A DNA stretch of 5,979 bases from Peptococcaceae bacterium (GTDB taxonomy: Bacteria > Bacillota > Peptococcia > Peptococcales > Peptococcaceae). Under the pieces are notes generated by a model. It was given only the letters and a program-made list of their open reading frames with translations. It did no database searches and was not told the origin of the DNA. The translations under genes and the position numbers were made by a program. The stretch spans positions 1 through 5,979 of the forward strand of contig JAFNVD010000130.1 in assembly GCA_017383785.1 (NCBI GenBank). The letters are read 5' to 3'. Each line of letters begins with the position of its first letter. Positions within the stretch are counted from its first letter, which is position 1. Below, one piece after another: positions 1 to 5,617 of the stretch.

Positions 1-1
1 A

Positions 2-694
2 CGTGTGCCGGGGCAGCCAAAAGTAATGGAAGTATTGGATGTGCTGGGCCTTACCAAAGATGGCTTGATGTACAATCCGGAAATCAGTGCCACATTGGTG
101 AAAAAGGAGTGCTGCCGTCGCAGTTATCTGCGTGGTGTGTTCTTGGGTGCCGGGTCTCTGAGTGACCCAATGAACAGTTATCACTTGGAGATTGTGGCCA
201 ACAGTGAAGAATATGCCGAATCCTTGGTGAAACTCATTGAAACTTTTGGGTTACATCCGAAAATCAGCAGCAGAAAAAATGTATTGCTGGTGTATTTGAA
301 GGAAAGTGAACAGATTGCCGATTTCTTGAATATCATCGGTGCCCATCAGGCACTGTTGGAATTGGAGAACATCCGTATTCAGAAAGAAATGCGCAATCAG
401 GTCAATCGTTTGGTAAACTGTGAAAGTGCCAATATGAACAAAACCATCGACGCTGCATACAAACAGCGGATGAATATTGAATTGATTCAGAAATATCATG
501 GCTTTGAGCAGCTGAGCGAAGGCTTAAGAGCAGTGGCAGAGGCTAGATTGGAATATCCGGAGGTAAGCCTGAAAGAACTGGGTTCTTTGATGGACCCGCC
601 AATTGGCAAGTCCGGTATCAATCATCGTATGCGTAAGCTGGAAGAATTGGCTGATGAGCTGCGTAGCAAAGGGTATCGTATCGAAGAAGAGTAA
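2..694 (+). CDS. whiA: WhiA, LAGLIDADG-fold/HTH DNA-binding regulator (5' end cut off by the window edge)
   Basis: The frame is open to the left edge, so this is a partial gene; about 230 residues are visible, against roughly 310-320 for the family, so about 85 N-terminal residues are missing. The GTG at 5 is only an internal valine codon, not a start. Numbering from that codon, residues 38-54 (RSYLRGVFLGAGSLSDP) form a LAGLIDADG-like helix, residues 106-114 (DFLNIIGAH) and 131-147 (NQVNRLVNCESANMNKT) are WhiA hallmarks, and residues 187-219 form the C-terminal helix-turn-helix with the SGINHR signature. Known for the family: WhiA is a sporulation transcription factor in Streptomyces. In non-sporulating-linked contexts in Bacillota it binds DNA, affects cell division and chromosome segregation, and usually lies next to rapZ and yvcK. 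The rapZ/yvcK genes would lie left of this window. The last bases are shared with the ribosome binding site of the next gene. Identification is very secure. Confidence 0.97.
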   Translation, partial: RVPGQPKVMEVLDVLGLTKDGLMYNPEISATLVKKECCRRSYLRGVFLGAGSLSDPMNSYHLEIVANSEEYAESLVKLIETFGLHPKISSRKNVLLVYLKESEQIADFLNIIGAHQALLELENIRIQKEMRNQVNRLVNCESANMNKTIDAAYKQRMNIELIQKYHGFEQLSEGLRAVAEARLEYPEVSLKELGSLMDPPIGKSGINHRMRKLEELADELRSKGYRIEEE

Positions 695-699
695 GGAGG
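693..699 (+). promoter_or_regulatory. Ribosome binding site of the DUF3139-like gene, overlapping the whiA stop
   Basis: AAGGAGG lies 6 nt before the ATG at 706 and includes the last two bases of the whiA TAA stop. This near-perfect Shine-Dalgarno supports the start at 706 and co-transcription with whiA. Confidence 0.8.
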
Positions 700-705
700 C
701 GGCTT

Positions 706-1005
706 ATGGGAACCTGGAGAAAAGTATGTACCGGTGTATCGGTTATCATTTTGGTGCTGATTTTAGGCCTAAATCTGTTTGGTTCGCCAATCGCTTCTTG
801 GCATCTGGAACAGCAGGTGCGTGAACATTTGATGAGTACCGGGCTGACAGAAGAGGATATTTTTTCTGCCAAAACGGTTTATCAGCGGGACAAGCAAACC
901 AGTTATGTGGTGCAGGTAGTATTTACCGCTGAACCGGAGATTGTGCATTATTATTATAGTAACGTGGACAATCAGATTCAGGAAATGGAATCAGTCGGTC
1001 AATGA
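706..1005 (+). CDS. Small single-span membrane protein, DUF3139-like
   Basis: This 99-residue protein has a short basic N-terminus (MGTWRK), then one hydrophobic segment at about residues 8-28, then an extracytoplasmic-looking hydrophilic domain with no further spans. Residues 39-52 (REHLMSTGLTEEDI) followed by 66-84 (SYVVQVVFTAEPEIVHYYY) resemble the pattern of the DUF3139 family: an anchor, a 'helix plus G-[LY]-x-E-D-[IV]' stretch, then a strand pair ending in an aromatic run. That family has no established function. The match is from memory of the family pattern, not from a search. Cys8 is too close to the start, with no hydrophobic stretch before it, so it is not a lipoprotein cysteine. 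It starts 11 nt after whiA with a strong ribosome binding site, so it is probably expressed with whiA. The gene is real with good confidence; the family assignment is moderate. Confidence 0.82.
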   Translation: MGTWRKVCTGVSVIILVLILGLNLFGSPIASWHLEQQVREHLMSTGLTEEDIFSAKTVYQRDKQTSYVVQVVFTAEPEIVHYYYSNVDNQIQEMESVGQ

Positions 1006-1053
1006 CAGGCAGAAAACGGTGCGTCATATTTATGAGCAAAGGGTGAAACGATA

Positions 1054-1221
1054 ATGGGCAAAAATGTGTATGCGGCTCCACGTAAAGGGCCGGCCGGAAA
1101 GTGGGTAGAACAGTCCGGTGAAAAATCCTATGTAAAAAATCAAGAGCAGGAACGGCAGGAACGTATGAAAGCGTTGGCTGCAAAATATAAAAAAAATACA
1201 GAAAAAAAGGAGAACGAATAA
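1054..1221 (+). CDS. 55-residue charged basic protein of unknown function
   Basis: A short frame runs from ATG 1054 to TAA 1219-1221. GGGTGA (1041-1046), a fair Shine-Dalgarno, lies 7 nt before the ATG. The stop is followed after one base by the yhbY start, and the yhbY ribosome binding site lies inside this gene's last codons, the layout expected of a coupled operon member. The product begins MGKNVYAAPRKGPAGKW. It has 14 Lys/Arg and 8 Glu (no Asp), no Cys and no hydrophobic span. The second half (residues 29-55) is rich in K, E, Q and R and looks like a single soluble amphipathic or disordered helix. I do not recognise a family. The composition would fit a nucleic-acid- or ribosome-associated small protein next to YhbY, but that is speculation. 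Without this gene, 1006-1222 would be an unusually long gap for this region, which supports it as coding. Confidence 0.68.
   Translation: MGKNVYAAPRKGPAGKWVEQSGEKSYVKNQEQERQERMKALAAKYKKNTEKKENE
1207..1212 (+). promoter_or_regulatory. Ribosome binding site of yhbY inside the upstream small gene
   Basis: AAGGAG lies 10 nt before the yhbY ATG (1223) and within the last codons of the 55-residue gene. Ribosomes finishing the small gene would terminate next to the yhbY start, suggesting translational coupling. Confidence 0.72.
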
Positions 1222-1222
1222 T

Positions 1223-1519
1223 ATGTTAAGCGGCAAAGAAAAAAGATATTTGAGAAGTTTGGCAAACACTATGGAGCCAATCGTACAGGTAGGGAAAGGC
1301 AGTGTCAATGAAAGTGTATTGTTTAGCTTGAACGAAGCACTGGAAGCTCGTGAATTGGTAAAAGTAAAAGTACTGAAAAACTGCCTGGATGAAGTAAGTG
1401 ACGTAGCAGAAGAATTGGCAGCGCAGAGCAATTCCGAACTGGTACAGGTAATCGGCCGCAACGTATTGTTGTATCGTCGTCATCCGAAAAAACCTGTGAT
1501 TGAACTGCCTAAAAAATAA
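1223..1519 (+). CDS. yhbY: YhbY-type RNA-binding protein (CRM domain), large-subunit assembly factor
   Basis: The 98-residue protein is one complete CRM domain, the usual length of the family (called YqeI in Bacillus subtilis). The start 'MLSGKEKRYLRSLA', the GKGS RNA-binding loop at residues 24-27 within IVQVGKGSVNESV, and the closing strand QVIGRNVLLYR (75-85) are diagnostic. Known for the family: YhbY associates with pre-50S ribosomal particles and binds 23S rRNA; it is cytoplasmic. In many Bacillota it precedes proBA or nadD, as here, often with obg just upstream. Here the upstream neighbours are whiA and two small genes instead. A basic tail (RRHPKK and PKK) follows the domain. The identification is secure. 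Confidence 0.95.
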   Translation: MLSGKEKRYLRSLANTMEPIVQVGKGSVNESVLFSLNEALEARELVKVKVLKNCLDEVSDVAEELAAQSNSELVQVIGRNVLLYRRHPKKPVIELPKK

Positions 1520-1564
1520 GATTGTATCAATAATAAGCTTGTACGGGTAACATAAATACACAAT

Positions 1565-1570
1565 AAGGTG
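1565..1570 (+). promoter_or_regulatory. Ribosome binding site that decides the proB start
   Basis: AAGGTG lies 10 nt before ATG 1581 but only 1 nt before the in-frame GTG at 1572. The GTG is too close to be served by this site, so ATG 1581 is preferred and the three extra residues encoded from 1572 are probably not translated. Confidence 0.65.
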
Positions 1571-1580
1571 TGTGAATTGT

Positions 1581-2720
1581 ATGGGGCGTGAACAATATCA
1601 AAGTCTGGTCACCAATGCACAGAAGATTGTAGTAAAAGTGGGGACCAGCACCCTGACACATAAAAACGGAAAACTGAATTTAGAGCAGATTGAACGCCTG
1701 GTACGCCAATTGTCTGATTTACGTAATCAAGGCAAAGATGTAGTATTGGTATCCTCCGGTGCTATTGGTGCCGGTATGGGCAAACTCAATCTGGAAGAAC
1801 GTCCGAAAACCATTCCGGAAAAACAGGCGGTAGCGGCTGTCGGGCAGGGGATTTTGCTGCATATTTACGAGAAAATCTTTGCGGAATACGGACAGGCTAC
1901 TGCACAGCTGTTGTTGACCAAGGCCGATTTGGAGCATCGTCAACGGTTCCTGAATGCGCGGAATACATTATTAACGTTGTTGAAGTTGGGTGTTATCCCG
2001 ATTGTCAATGAAAACGATACGGTTGCCTTTGAGGAAATCAAGTTCGGCGACAACGACACATTAGCGGCATTGGTAGGTACATTGATAGACGCTGATTTGG
2101 TTATTCTGCTGACCGATATTGACGGCTTTTATGATGGCGACCCGCGGAAGAATCCAAAGGCCAAACGTATTTCTGTAGTGGAAACCATTGACGAAAACGT
2201 TGAAGGCTTGGCAGGTAATGTGGGCAGTAAGTTTGGCAGCGGCGGTATGGTGACCAAAATTTCCGCAGCCGGTATTACAGTCAATGCTGGGATTCCTATG
2301 ATGATTGCCCACGGTGCGGAAGATCGTATTTTGCGTCGTTTGACCGATGGCGAGGATTTGGGTACCTTGTTCTTGCCGGTAGACCATATGAAACCACATC
2401 TGCGCAAAAAATGGATTGCATTTGGTGCTCACGGTGATGGCAAGATTATGGTAGATGACGGGGCCCGCGAAGCACTGCTTCATAAAGGCAAGAGCTTGTT
2501 GCCTAGCGGCATTGTATCGGTAGAGGGCAACTTTGCGGCAGGTGATGTGGTGAGCATTATCGATACACAAGGCAAAGAATTTGCTCGTGGTATTACCAAT
2601 TATGGCAATGCAGAACTTGCAAAAATCAAAGGGCAGAAAAGCAAAGATATTTGCCCAATCTTAGGATACAAAGATTTTGACGAAGCAATTCACAGAGATA
2701 ATTTATCGCTGATTTTATAA
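1581..2720 (+). CDS. proB: Glutamate 5-kinase with C-terminal PUA domain
   Basis: ProB phosphorylates L-glutamate with ATP to give glutamyl 5-phosphate, the first and feedback-controlled step of proline synthesis; it is cytoplasmic. From ATG 1581 the product has 379 residues, the normal two-domain length. The amino-acid kinase domain (about 15-260) shows KVGTSTLT (19-26), SSGAIGAG (58-65), the glutamate-binding region NENDTVAFEEIKFGDND (143-159), LLTDIDGFYDGDP (176-188) and GSGGMVTK (219-226). The PUA domain covers about 277-379. By alignment with the E. coli enzyme from memory, the acidic residues tied to proline inhibition (D107 and E143 there) match D116 and E152 here, so proline feedback control is expected. 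The 61-nt gap from yhbY has no room for a T-box leader like those seen before some Bacillus proline genes. ProA follows after 15 nt. Confidence 0.97.
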   Translation: MGREQYQSLVTNAQKIVVKVGTSTLTHKNGKLNLEQIERLVRQLSDLRNQGKDVVLVSSGAIGAGMGKLNLEERPKTIPEKQAVAAVGQGILLHIYEKIFAEYGQATAQLLLTKADLEHRQRFLNARNTLLTLLKLGVIPIVNENDTVAFEEIKFGDNDTLAALVGTLIDADLVILLTDIDGFYDGDPRKNPKAKRISVVETIDENVEGLAGNVGSKFGSGGMVTKISAAGITVNAGIPMMIAHGAEDRILRRLTDGEDLGTLFLPVDHMKPHLRKKWIAFGAHGDGKIMVDDGAREALLHKGKSLLPSGIVSVEGNFAAGDVVSIIDTQGKEFARGITNYGNAELAKIKGQKSKDICPILGYKDFDEAIHRDNLSLIL

Positions 2721-2727
2721 AAGGAGG
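2721..2727 (+). promoter_or_regulatory. Ribosome binding site of proA
   Basis: AAGGAGG starts directly after the proB stop codon and lies 8 nt before ATG 2736. It is a strong canonical site supporting this proA start and proB-proA co-expression. Confidence 0.82.
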
Positions 2728-2735
2728 TTGTCACG

Positions 2736-3983
2736 ATGGGAGAGTTACAGCAAAAGGGACAGTTGGCAAAAGAGGCTAGTTATACATTGGCAGTGATGAC
2801 CACAGAACAGAAAAACAAAGGGCTTTTGGCAATGGCTGATGCACTGGAACAGGCTATGGATGATATTATGGCGGCCAATGCATTGGATATGGAAGCGGCA
2901 AAAGCAAACGGCAAACCACAATCTTTTTTGGATCGCTTGCTGTTGAACGAAGGGCGTATCAAAGATATGGCCGATGGCATTCGGGCAGTGGCAGAGCTGC
3001 CGGACCCGGTAGGTCATGTAGAAGAAATGTGGCTCAATAAAGACAATTTACAGATTGGCAAAATTGCTGTGCCTTTGGGCGTTATCGGGATGATTTATGA
3101 GGCTCGCCCAAATGTAACTGCCGATGCTGCGGCGCTTTGCTTGAAATCCGGTAATGCGGTTATGCTGCGCGGTAGTGGAGATGCTATTGAATCTAATAAA
3201 AAAATTGCAGCAGTACTGAGCAGTGCTGCTGAACGTGCGGGGATTCCTCATGGGGCGATTCAGTTGATAGAAGACACCACTCGTGAAACAGCTAACGAAA
3301 TGATGCGCTTGAATGAATATCTGGATGTATTGATTCCGCGCGGCGGTGCAGGGCTGATTCAGAATGTGGTGAAGAATGCTACTGTACCCGTAATCGAAAC
3401 CGGTGTAGGCAACTGCCACATTTATGTAGATGAAACAGCCGATTTGCAGATGGCAGTAGATATTATTATGAATGGGAAAGTGCAGCGTCCGGGTGTGTGC
3501 AATGCCACAGAATCTTTGCTGGTGCACAAAAATATTGCCGAGAAATTGCTGCCAATGGCTGCGGAACAGTTATTAAACGCAGGAGTAGAACTGCGCGGCT
3601 GTGCAGAAACTATGGGTTATGTTGCACAGTGTAAGACTGCTACCAATGAGGATTATGCTACCGAGTTTCACAGTTTGATTCTGTCTGTAAAAGTAGTAGA
3701 GTCTATGGATGAAGCCATTTTGCATATTCGTCAGTATGGCACCAAACATTCGGAAGTCATTGTGACCAATGATTATACCAACGCTCGCAAGTTTCAGCAG
3801 ATGGTAGATGCTGCGGTAGTATATGTCAATGCCTCCAGTCGTTTCAGTGATGGATTCCAGTTTGGCTTTGGGGCGGAAATCGGTATCAGTACCCAGAAAC
3901 TCCATGCTCGTGGGCCAATGGGCTTGAAGGCGCTGACCAGCTACAAATATATTGTCAACGGTGACGGGCAGGTACGCAAATGA
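2736..3983 (+). CDS. proA: Glutamate-5-semialdehyde dehydrogenase (gamma-glutamyl phosphate reductase)
   Basis: ProA reduces glutamyl 5-phosphate with NADPH to glutamate 5-semialdehyde, which cyclises to pyrroline-5-carboxylate. It probably receives the labile phosphate from ProB. The 415 residues match the family length. Visible features of this aldehyde dehydrogenase superfamily member include PLGVIGMIYEARPNVTADAA (113-132), KSGNAVMLRGSGDA (137-150), IPRGGAGLI (200-208), ETGVGNCHIYVD (221-232), the catalytic Cys255 in QRPGVCNATE (250-259), the family signature AILHIRQYGTKHSEVI (327-342), and NASSRFSDGFQFGFGAEIGI (365-384). No key residue is missing. No proC is in the window, so the last proline step is encoded elsewhere. 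Its TGA stop overlaps the ATG of the next gene (ATGA, 3980-3983). Confidence 0.98.
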   Translation: MGELQQKGQLAKEASYTLAVMTTEQKNKGLLAMADALEQAMDDIMAANALDMEAAKANGKPQSFLDRLLLNEGRIKDMADGIRAVAELPDPVGHVEEMWLNKDNLQIGKIAVPLGVIGMIYEARPNVTADAAALCLKSGNAVMLRGSGDAIESNKKIAAVLSSAAERAGIPHGAIQLIEDTTRETANEMMRLNEYLDVLIPRGGAGLIQNVVKNATVPVIETGVGNCHIYVDETADLQMAVDIIMNGKVQRPGVCNATESLLVHKNIAEKLLPMAAEQLLNAGVELRGCAETMGYVAQCKTATNEDYATEFHSLILSVKVVESMDEAILHIRQYGTKHSEVIVTNDYTNARKFQQMVDAAVVYVNASSRFSDGFQFGFGAEIGISTQKLHARGPMGLKALTSYKYIVNGDGQVRK

Positions 3984-5185
3984 GTACGCAGAGCAGCAAA
4001 ACAGAAGCAAAAGCCAAACGAAAAATCGGACTTTTCGGCGGTACTTTTGACCCGATTCATTTGGGACATATTCGCATGGCGGAACGCTGCAAAGAACAGC
4101 TGGAGTTAGATGAAATTTGGTGGATTCCTGCGTCTGTACCACCGCACAAAACACGGCAGACAACACCGTATGAAAAACGCAGAGCTTGGATTGAGAAAGC
4201 TTTGGATGGGAAAGCCGGACATCGTATTTTGGATATCGAGAAAGAGCGAGAAGGCAAATCCTATACCTATCATACTCTACTGGAATTGCATGACCGAGAG
4301 CCGGACTGTCAGTTTTATTTTTTGACAGGAGCAGATTCTTTGGATGGGCTGCATACTTGGTATCATTGGGAAGAACTATTGGATTTGTGTACGTTTGTAG
4401 TGACCACACGTCCGGGATATGATATGGAGATTTCGGAACAGATTCAATCTGTAGCGGAAAAGAGCAAAGGTGGTATTTTGTGTATTGAAATTGATGCCTT
4501 GCAGGTGTCGTCGACCGATGTGCGGAAACTTGTAGCACAGAATCAATCCATAGAAGCACTGATCCCAACAGAGATTATAGATGAGGTAAAGAGGAGCATG
4601 GAAATTAAAATAGAAGGCTATAAAGAAATCTTGAAGAATCGTCTTTCTGTAAAACGTTATACCCATTCGGTCAGTGTGGCAAATACAGCGGCACGATTGG
4701 CCGGTATGTTCAACGGAGATATTGAACGTGCGTATCTGGCAGGGTTGATGCATGACTATGCCCGTGAACTGACCGAAGAAGAATTGCTGGAATTGACAGC
4801 AAAGCACAATCTGTCTACCGATGGCGTAGAGCTAATGCAAACCTCTCTGCTTCATGGGCCGGTAGGGGCTTGGCTGCTAGAAGAAGAAGGTTTGATTACG
4901 GACAAACAGGTATTGGATGCCATCCGCTGGCATACTACAGGTCATCCGGATATGGATCAGTTGGCACGTATTATTTATATTTCTGATTATATTGAGCCGG
5001 GAAGAAATTTTCCGGGGGTAGATCTTTTACGTCAGATTACCAACAAAGATTTGAATTTAGGCGTGTTAGCCGGGCTTGATCATACATTAGGCTTTTTGGT
5101 GCAGCGAAATCATTTCATCCACCCATTATCCATTGCTACACGCAATCGTTTACTGGAAGAACATGTGGTAGAAGATTTAAGTTAG
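3980..5185 (+). CDS. nadD-yqeK: NadD-YqeK fusion: nicotinate-mononucleotide adenylyltransferase plus HD-domain Ap4A hydrolase-like protein
   Basis: The 401-residue product carries two complete enzymes. Residues about 15-205 are NadD, which joins nicotinate mononucleotide to AMP from ATP to give deamido-NAD. It shows the nucleotidyltransferase signature GGTFDPIHLGH (20-30), PASVPPHK (50-57), FLTGADSLDGLHTWYHWEEL (114-133) and the SSTDVR motif (177-182). Residues 207-401 are YqeK, with putative metal ligands H229 (RYTHS), H258-D259 (GLMHDYA), H292 (LLHGPVG), H318 (IRWHTTGHP) and D336 (ISDYIEPGR). YqeK proteins are known to cleave diadenosine tetraphosphate symmetrically to ADP. In B. subtilis nadD and yqeK are separate neighbouring genes; here they share one frame with almost no linker. 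A charged extension of about 14 residues (MSTQSSKTEAKAKR) precedes the usual NadD start. No alternative start codon lies between them, and the ribosome binding site is weak, so translation is probably coupled to proA through the ATGA overlap. Confidence 0.95.
   Translation: MSTQSSKTEAKAKRKIGLFGGTFDPIHLGHIRMAERCKEQLELDEIWWIPASVPPHKTRQTTPYEKRRAWIEKALDGKAGHRILDIEKEREGKSYTYHTLLELHDREPDCQFYFLTGADSLDGLHTWYHWEELLDLCTFVVTTRPGYDMEISEQIQSVAEKSKGGILCIEIDALQVSSTDVRKLVAQNQSIEALIPTEIIDEVKRSMEIKIEGYKEILKNRLSVKRYTHSVSVANTAARLAGMFNGDIERAYLAGLMHDYARELTEEELLELTAKHNLSTDGVELMQTSLLHGPVGAWLLEEEGLITDKQVLDAIRWHTTGHPDMDQLARIIYISDYIEPGRNFPGVDLLRQITNKDLNLGVLAGLDHTLGFLVQRNHFIHPLSIATRNRLLEEHVVEDLS
4583..4600 (+). promoter_or_regulatory. 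Possible internal ribosome binding site and start for stand-alone YqeK
   Basis: Within the fusion gene, GAGGT (4583-4587) and GAGGAG (4591-4596) precede an in-frame ATG at 4598 (Met207). This is exactly where a free YqeK would begin (MEIKIEGYKEILKNRL). GAGGT has 10 nt to the ATG; GAGGAG is only 1 nt away and by itself too close. It may be a working internal start or a remnant of the time when yqeK was separate. No experimental evidence is available. Confidence 0.4.
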
Positions 5186-5190
5186 GCATA

Positions 5191-5208
5191 ATACGAATCC
5201 GTTCGTAT
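5191..5208 (+). repeat. Perfect 7-bp inverted repeat between nadD-yqeK and rsfS
   Basis: ATACGAA (5191-5197), a TCCG loop (5198-5201) and TTCGTAT (5202-5208) form a perfect hairpin 6 nt after the fusion-gene stop. No T tract follows (the next bases are AAAGTAATATAG) and the stem is A+T-rich, so it is a poor intrinsic terminator. It could be an operator, an mRNA end or processing structure, or chance. It lies in the longest intergenic gap of the window (71 nt). Confidence 0.6.
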
Positions 5209-5239
5209 AAAGTAATATAGAACAGAATCATTGGAATAT

Positions 5240-5246
5240 AGGAGGA
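5240..5246 (+). promoter_or_regulatory. Strong ribosome binding site of rsfS
   Basis: AGGAGGA lies 10 nt before ATG 5257. It is the only strong site in the 71-nt gap and fixes the rsfS start. Confidence 0.8.
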
Positions 5247-5256
5247 GATTAATATT

Positions 5257-5616
5257 ATGGAAAACAACAAATTAGTAGAAACAATCGTAAAAGCATTAGA
5301 TGAGAAAAAAGGTATGGAATTAAAAGTGCTGGATATTCATGCACAGACCGGTATTGCGGATTATTTTATCATTGCAAGCGGTACCAGCAGTCCTCATACC
5401 AAAGCACTGTCTGACTTTGTAGAAGAAAAAGTAGAAAAAGAACTGGGCGAAAGCATTCTGCGCCGTGAAGGGTACCAGGGCGGCAGTTGGATTCTCTTAG
5501 ACTATGGTACAGTAATTGTACAGATTTTCAAACCGGAAGAACGTTCTTACTACAACCTGGAAAAACTGTGGGGCGACAGTCCTGAAGTAGATACCACAGG
5601 TATGATTGAGGAATAA
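5257..5616 (+). CDS. rsfS: Ribosomal silencing factor RsfS (YbeB/YqeL family)
   Basis: The 119-residue protein has the normal family length and covers the whole RsfS domain. Diagnostic stretches are DIHAQTGIADYFIIASGTSS (26-45) with HTKAL (47-51), EGYQGGSWILLDYGTVIVQI (71-90) and the closing RSYYNLEKLWGD (96-107). A short acidic tail ends the protein. Known for the family: RsfS binds ribosomal protein uL14 on the 50S subunit and blocks joining to the 30S subunit, lowering translation under nutrient limitation; it is cytoplasmic. The gene is preceded by its own strong ribosome binding site and a 71-nt gap, so it may have an extra promoter, though I see no convincing -35/-10 pair. Its last codons hold the ribosome binding site of the next gene, and the stop is 1 nt before that gene's ATG. 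In many Bacillota rsfS follows yqeK, as here. Confidence 0.97.
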   Translation: MENNKLVETIVKALDEKKGMELKVLDIHAQTGIADYFIIASGTSSPHTKALSDFVEEKVEKELGESILRREGYQGGSWILLDYGTVIVQIFKPEERSYYNLEKLWGDSPEVDTTGMIEE

Positions 5617-5617
5617 T

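Noticed and set aside
724..731. Cys8 of the small membrane protein as a lipoprotein attachment site
   Set aside because: A lipobox cysteine follows a hydrophobic signal segment. Here the hydrophobic segment comes after the cysteine.
603..824. A 73-codon plus-strand frame bridging whiA and the next gene
   Set aside because: It overlaps the conserved WhiA helix-turn-helix and the DUF3139-like gene in another frame, and has no ribosome binding site.
1522..1567. A promoter or inverted repeat before proB (TTGTAT or TTGTAC as -35; GTATCAA...TTGTAC as repeat)
   Set aside because: No acceptable -10 box lies at the right spacing, and the repeat needs an unpaired base and has a weak stem. I could not separate it from chance.
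2061..2570. A 169-codon minus-strand open frame inside proB, with many His and Cys residues
   Set aside because: The His, Cys and Gln richness is what reading proB codons backwards would give. No ribosome binding site or domain pattern was seen.
3573..4568. A 331-codon open frame on the minus strand across proA and nadD
   Set aside because: It lies wholly opposite two well-conserved enzymes, and its translation has a random-looking composition with no family motifs. It is an antisense shadow produced by plus-strand codon bias.
5193..5204. The CGAA-TCCG-TTCG core read as a Gram-positive LexA (SOS) box
   Set aside because: The Bacillus-type box is CGAAC-N4-GTTCG, with six bases between the CGAA and TTCG arms. 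Here there are only four, so the symmetry spacing is wrong.
5191..5208. The hairpin read as a Rho-independent terminator
   Set aside because: The stem is only 7 bp and A+T-rich, and no run of T follows. The next genes belong to the usual operon.
5182..5211. A sigma-70-type promoter for rsfS (TTAGGC, 18-nt spacer, TATAAA)
   Set aside because: The -35 element matches TTGACA poorly and overlaps the stop of the upstream gene. It is too weak to list as a promoter without start-site data.
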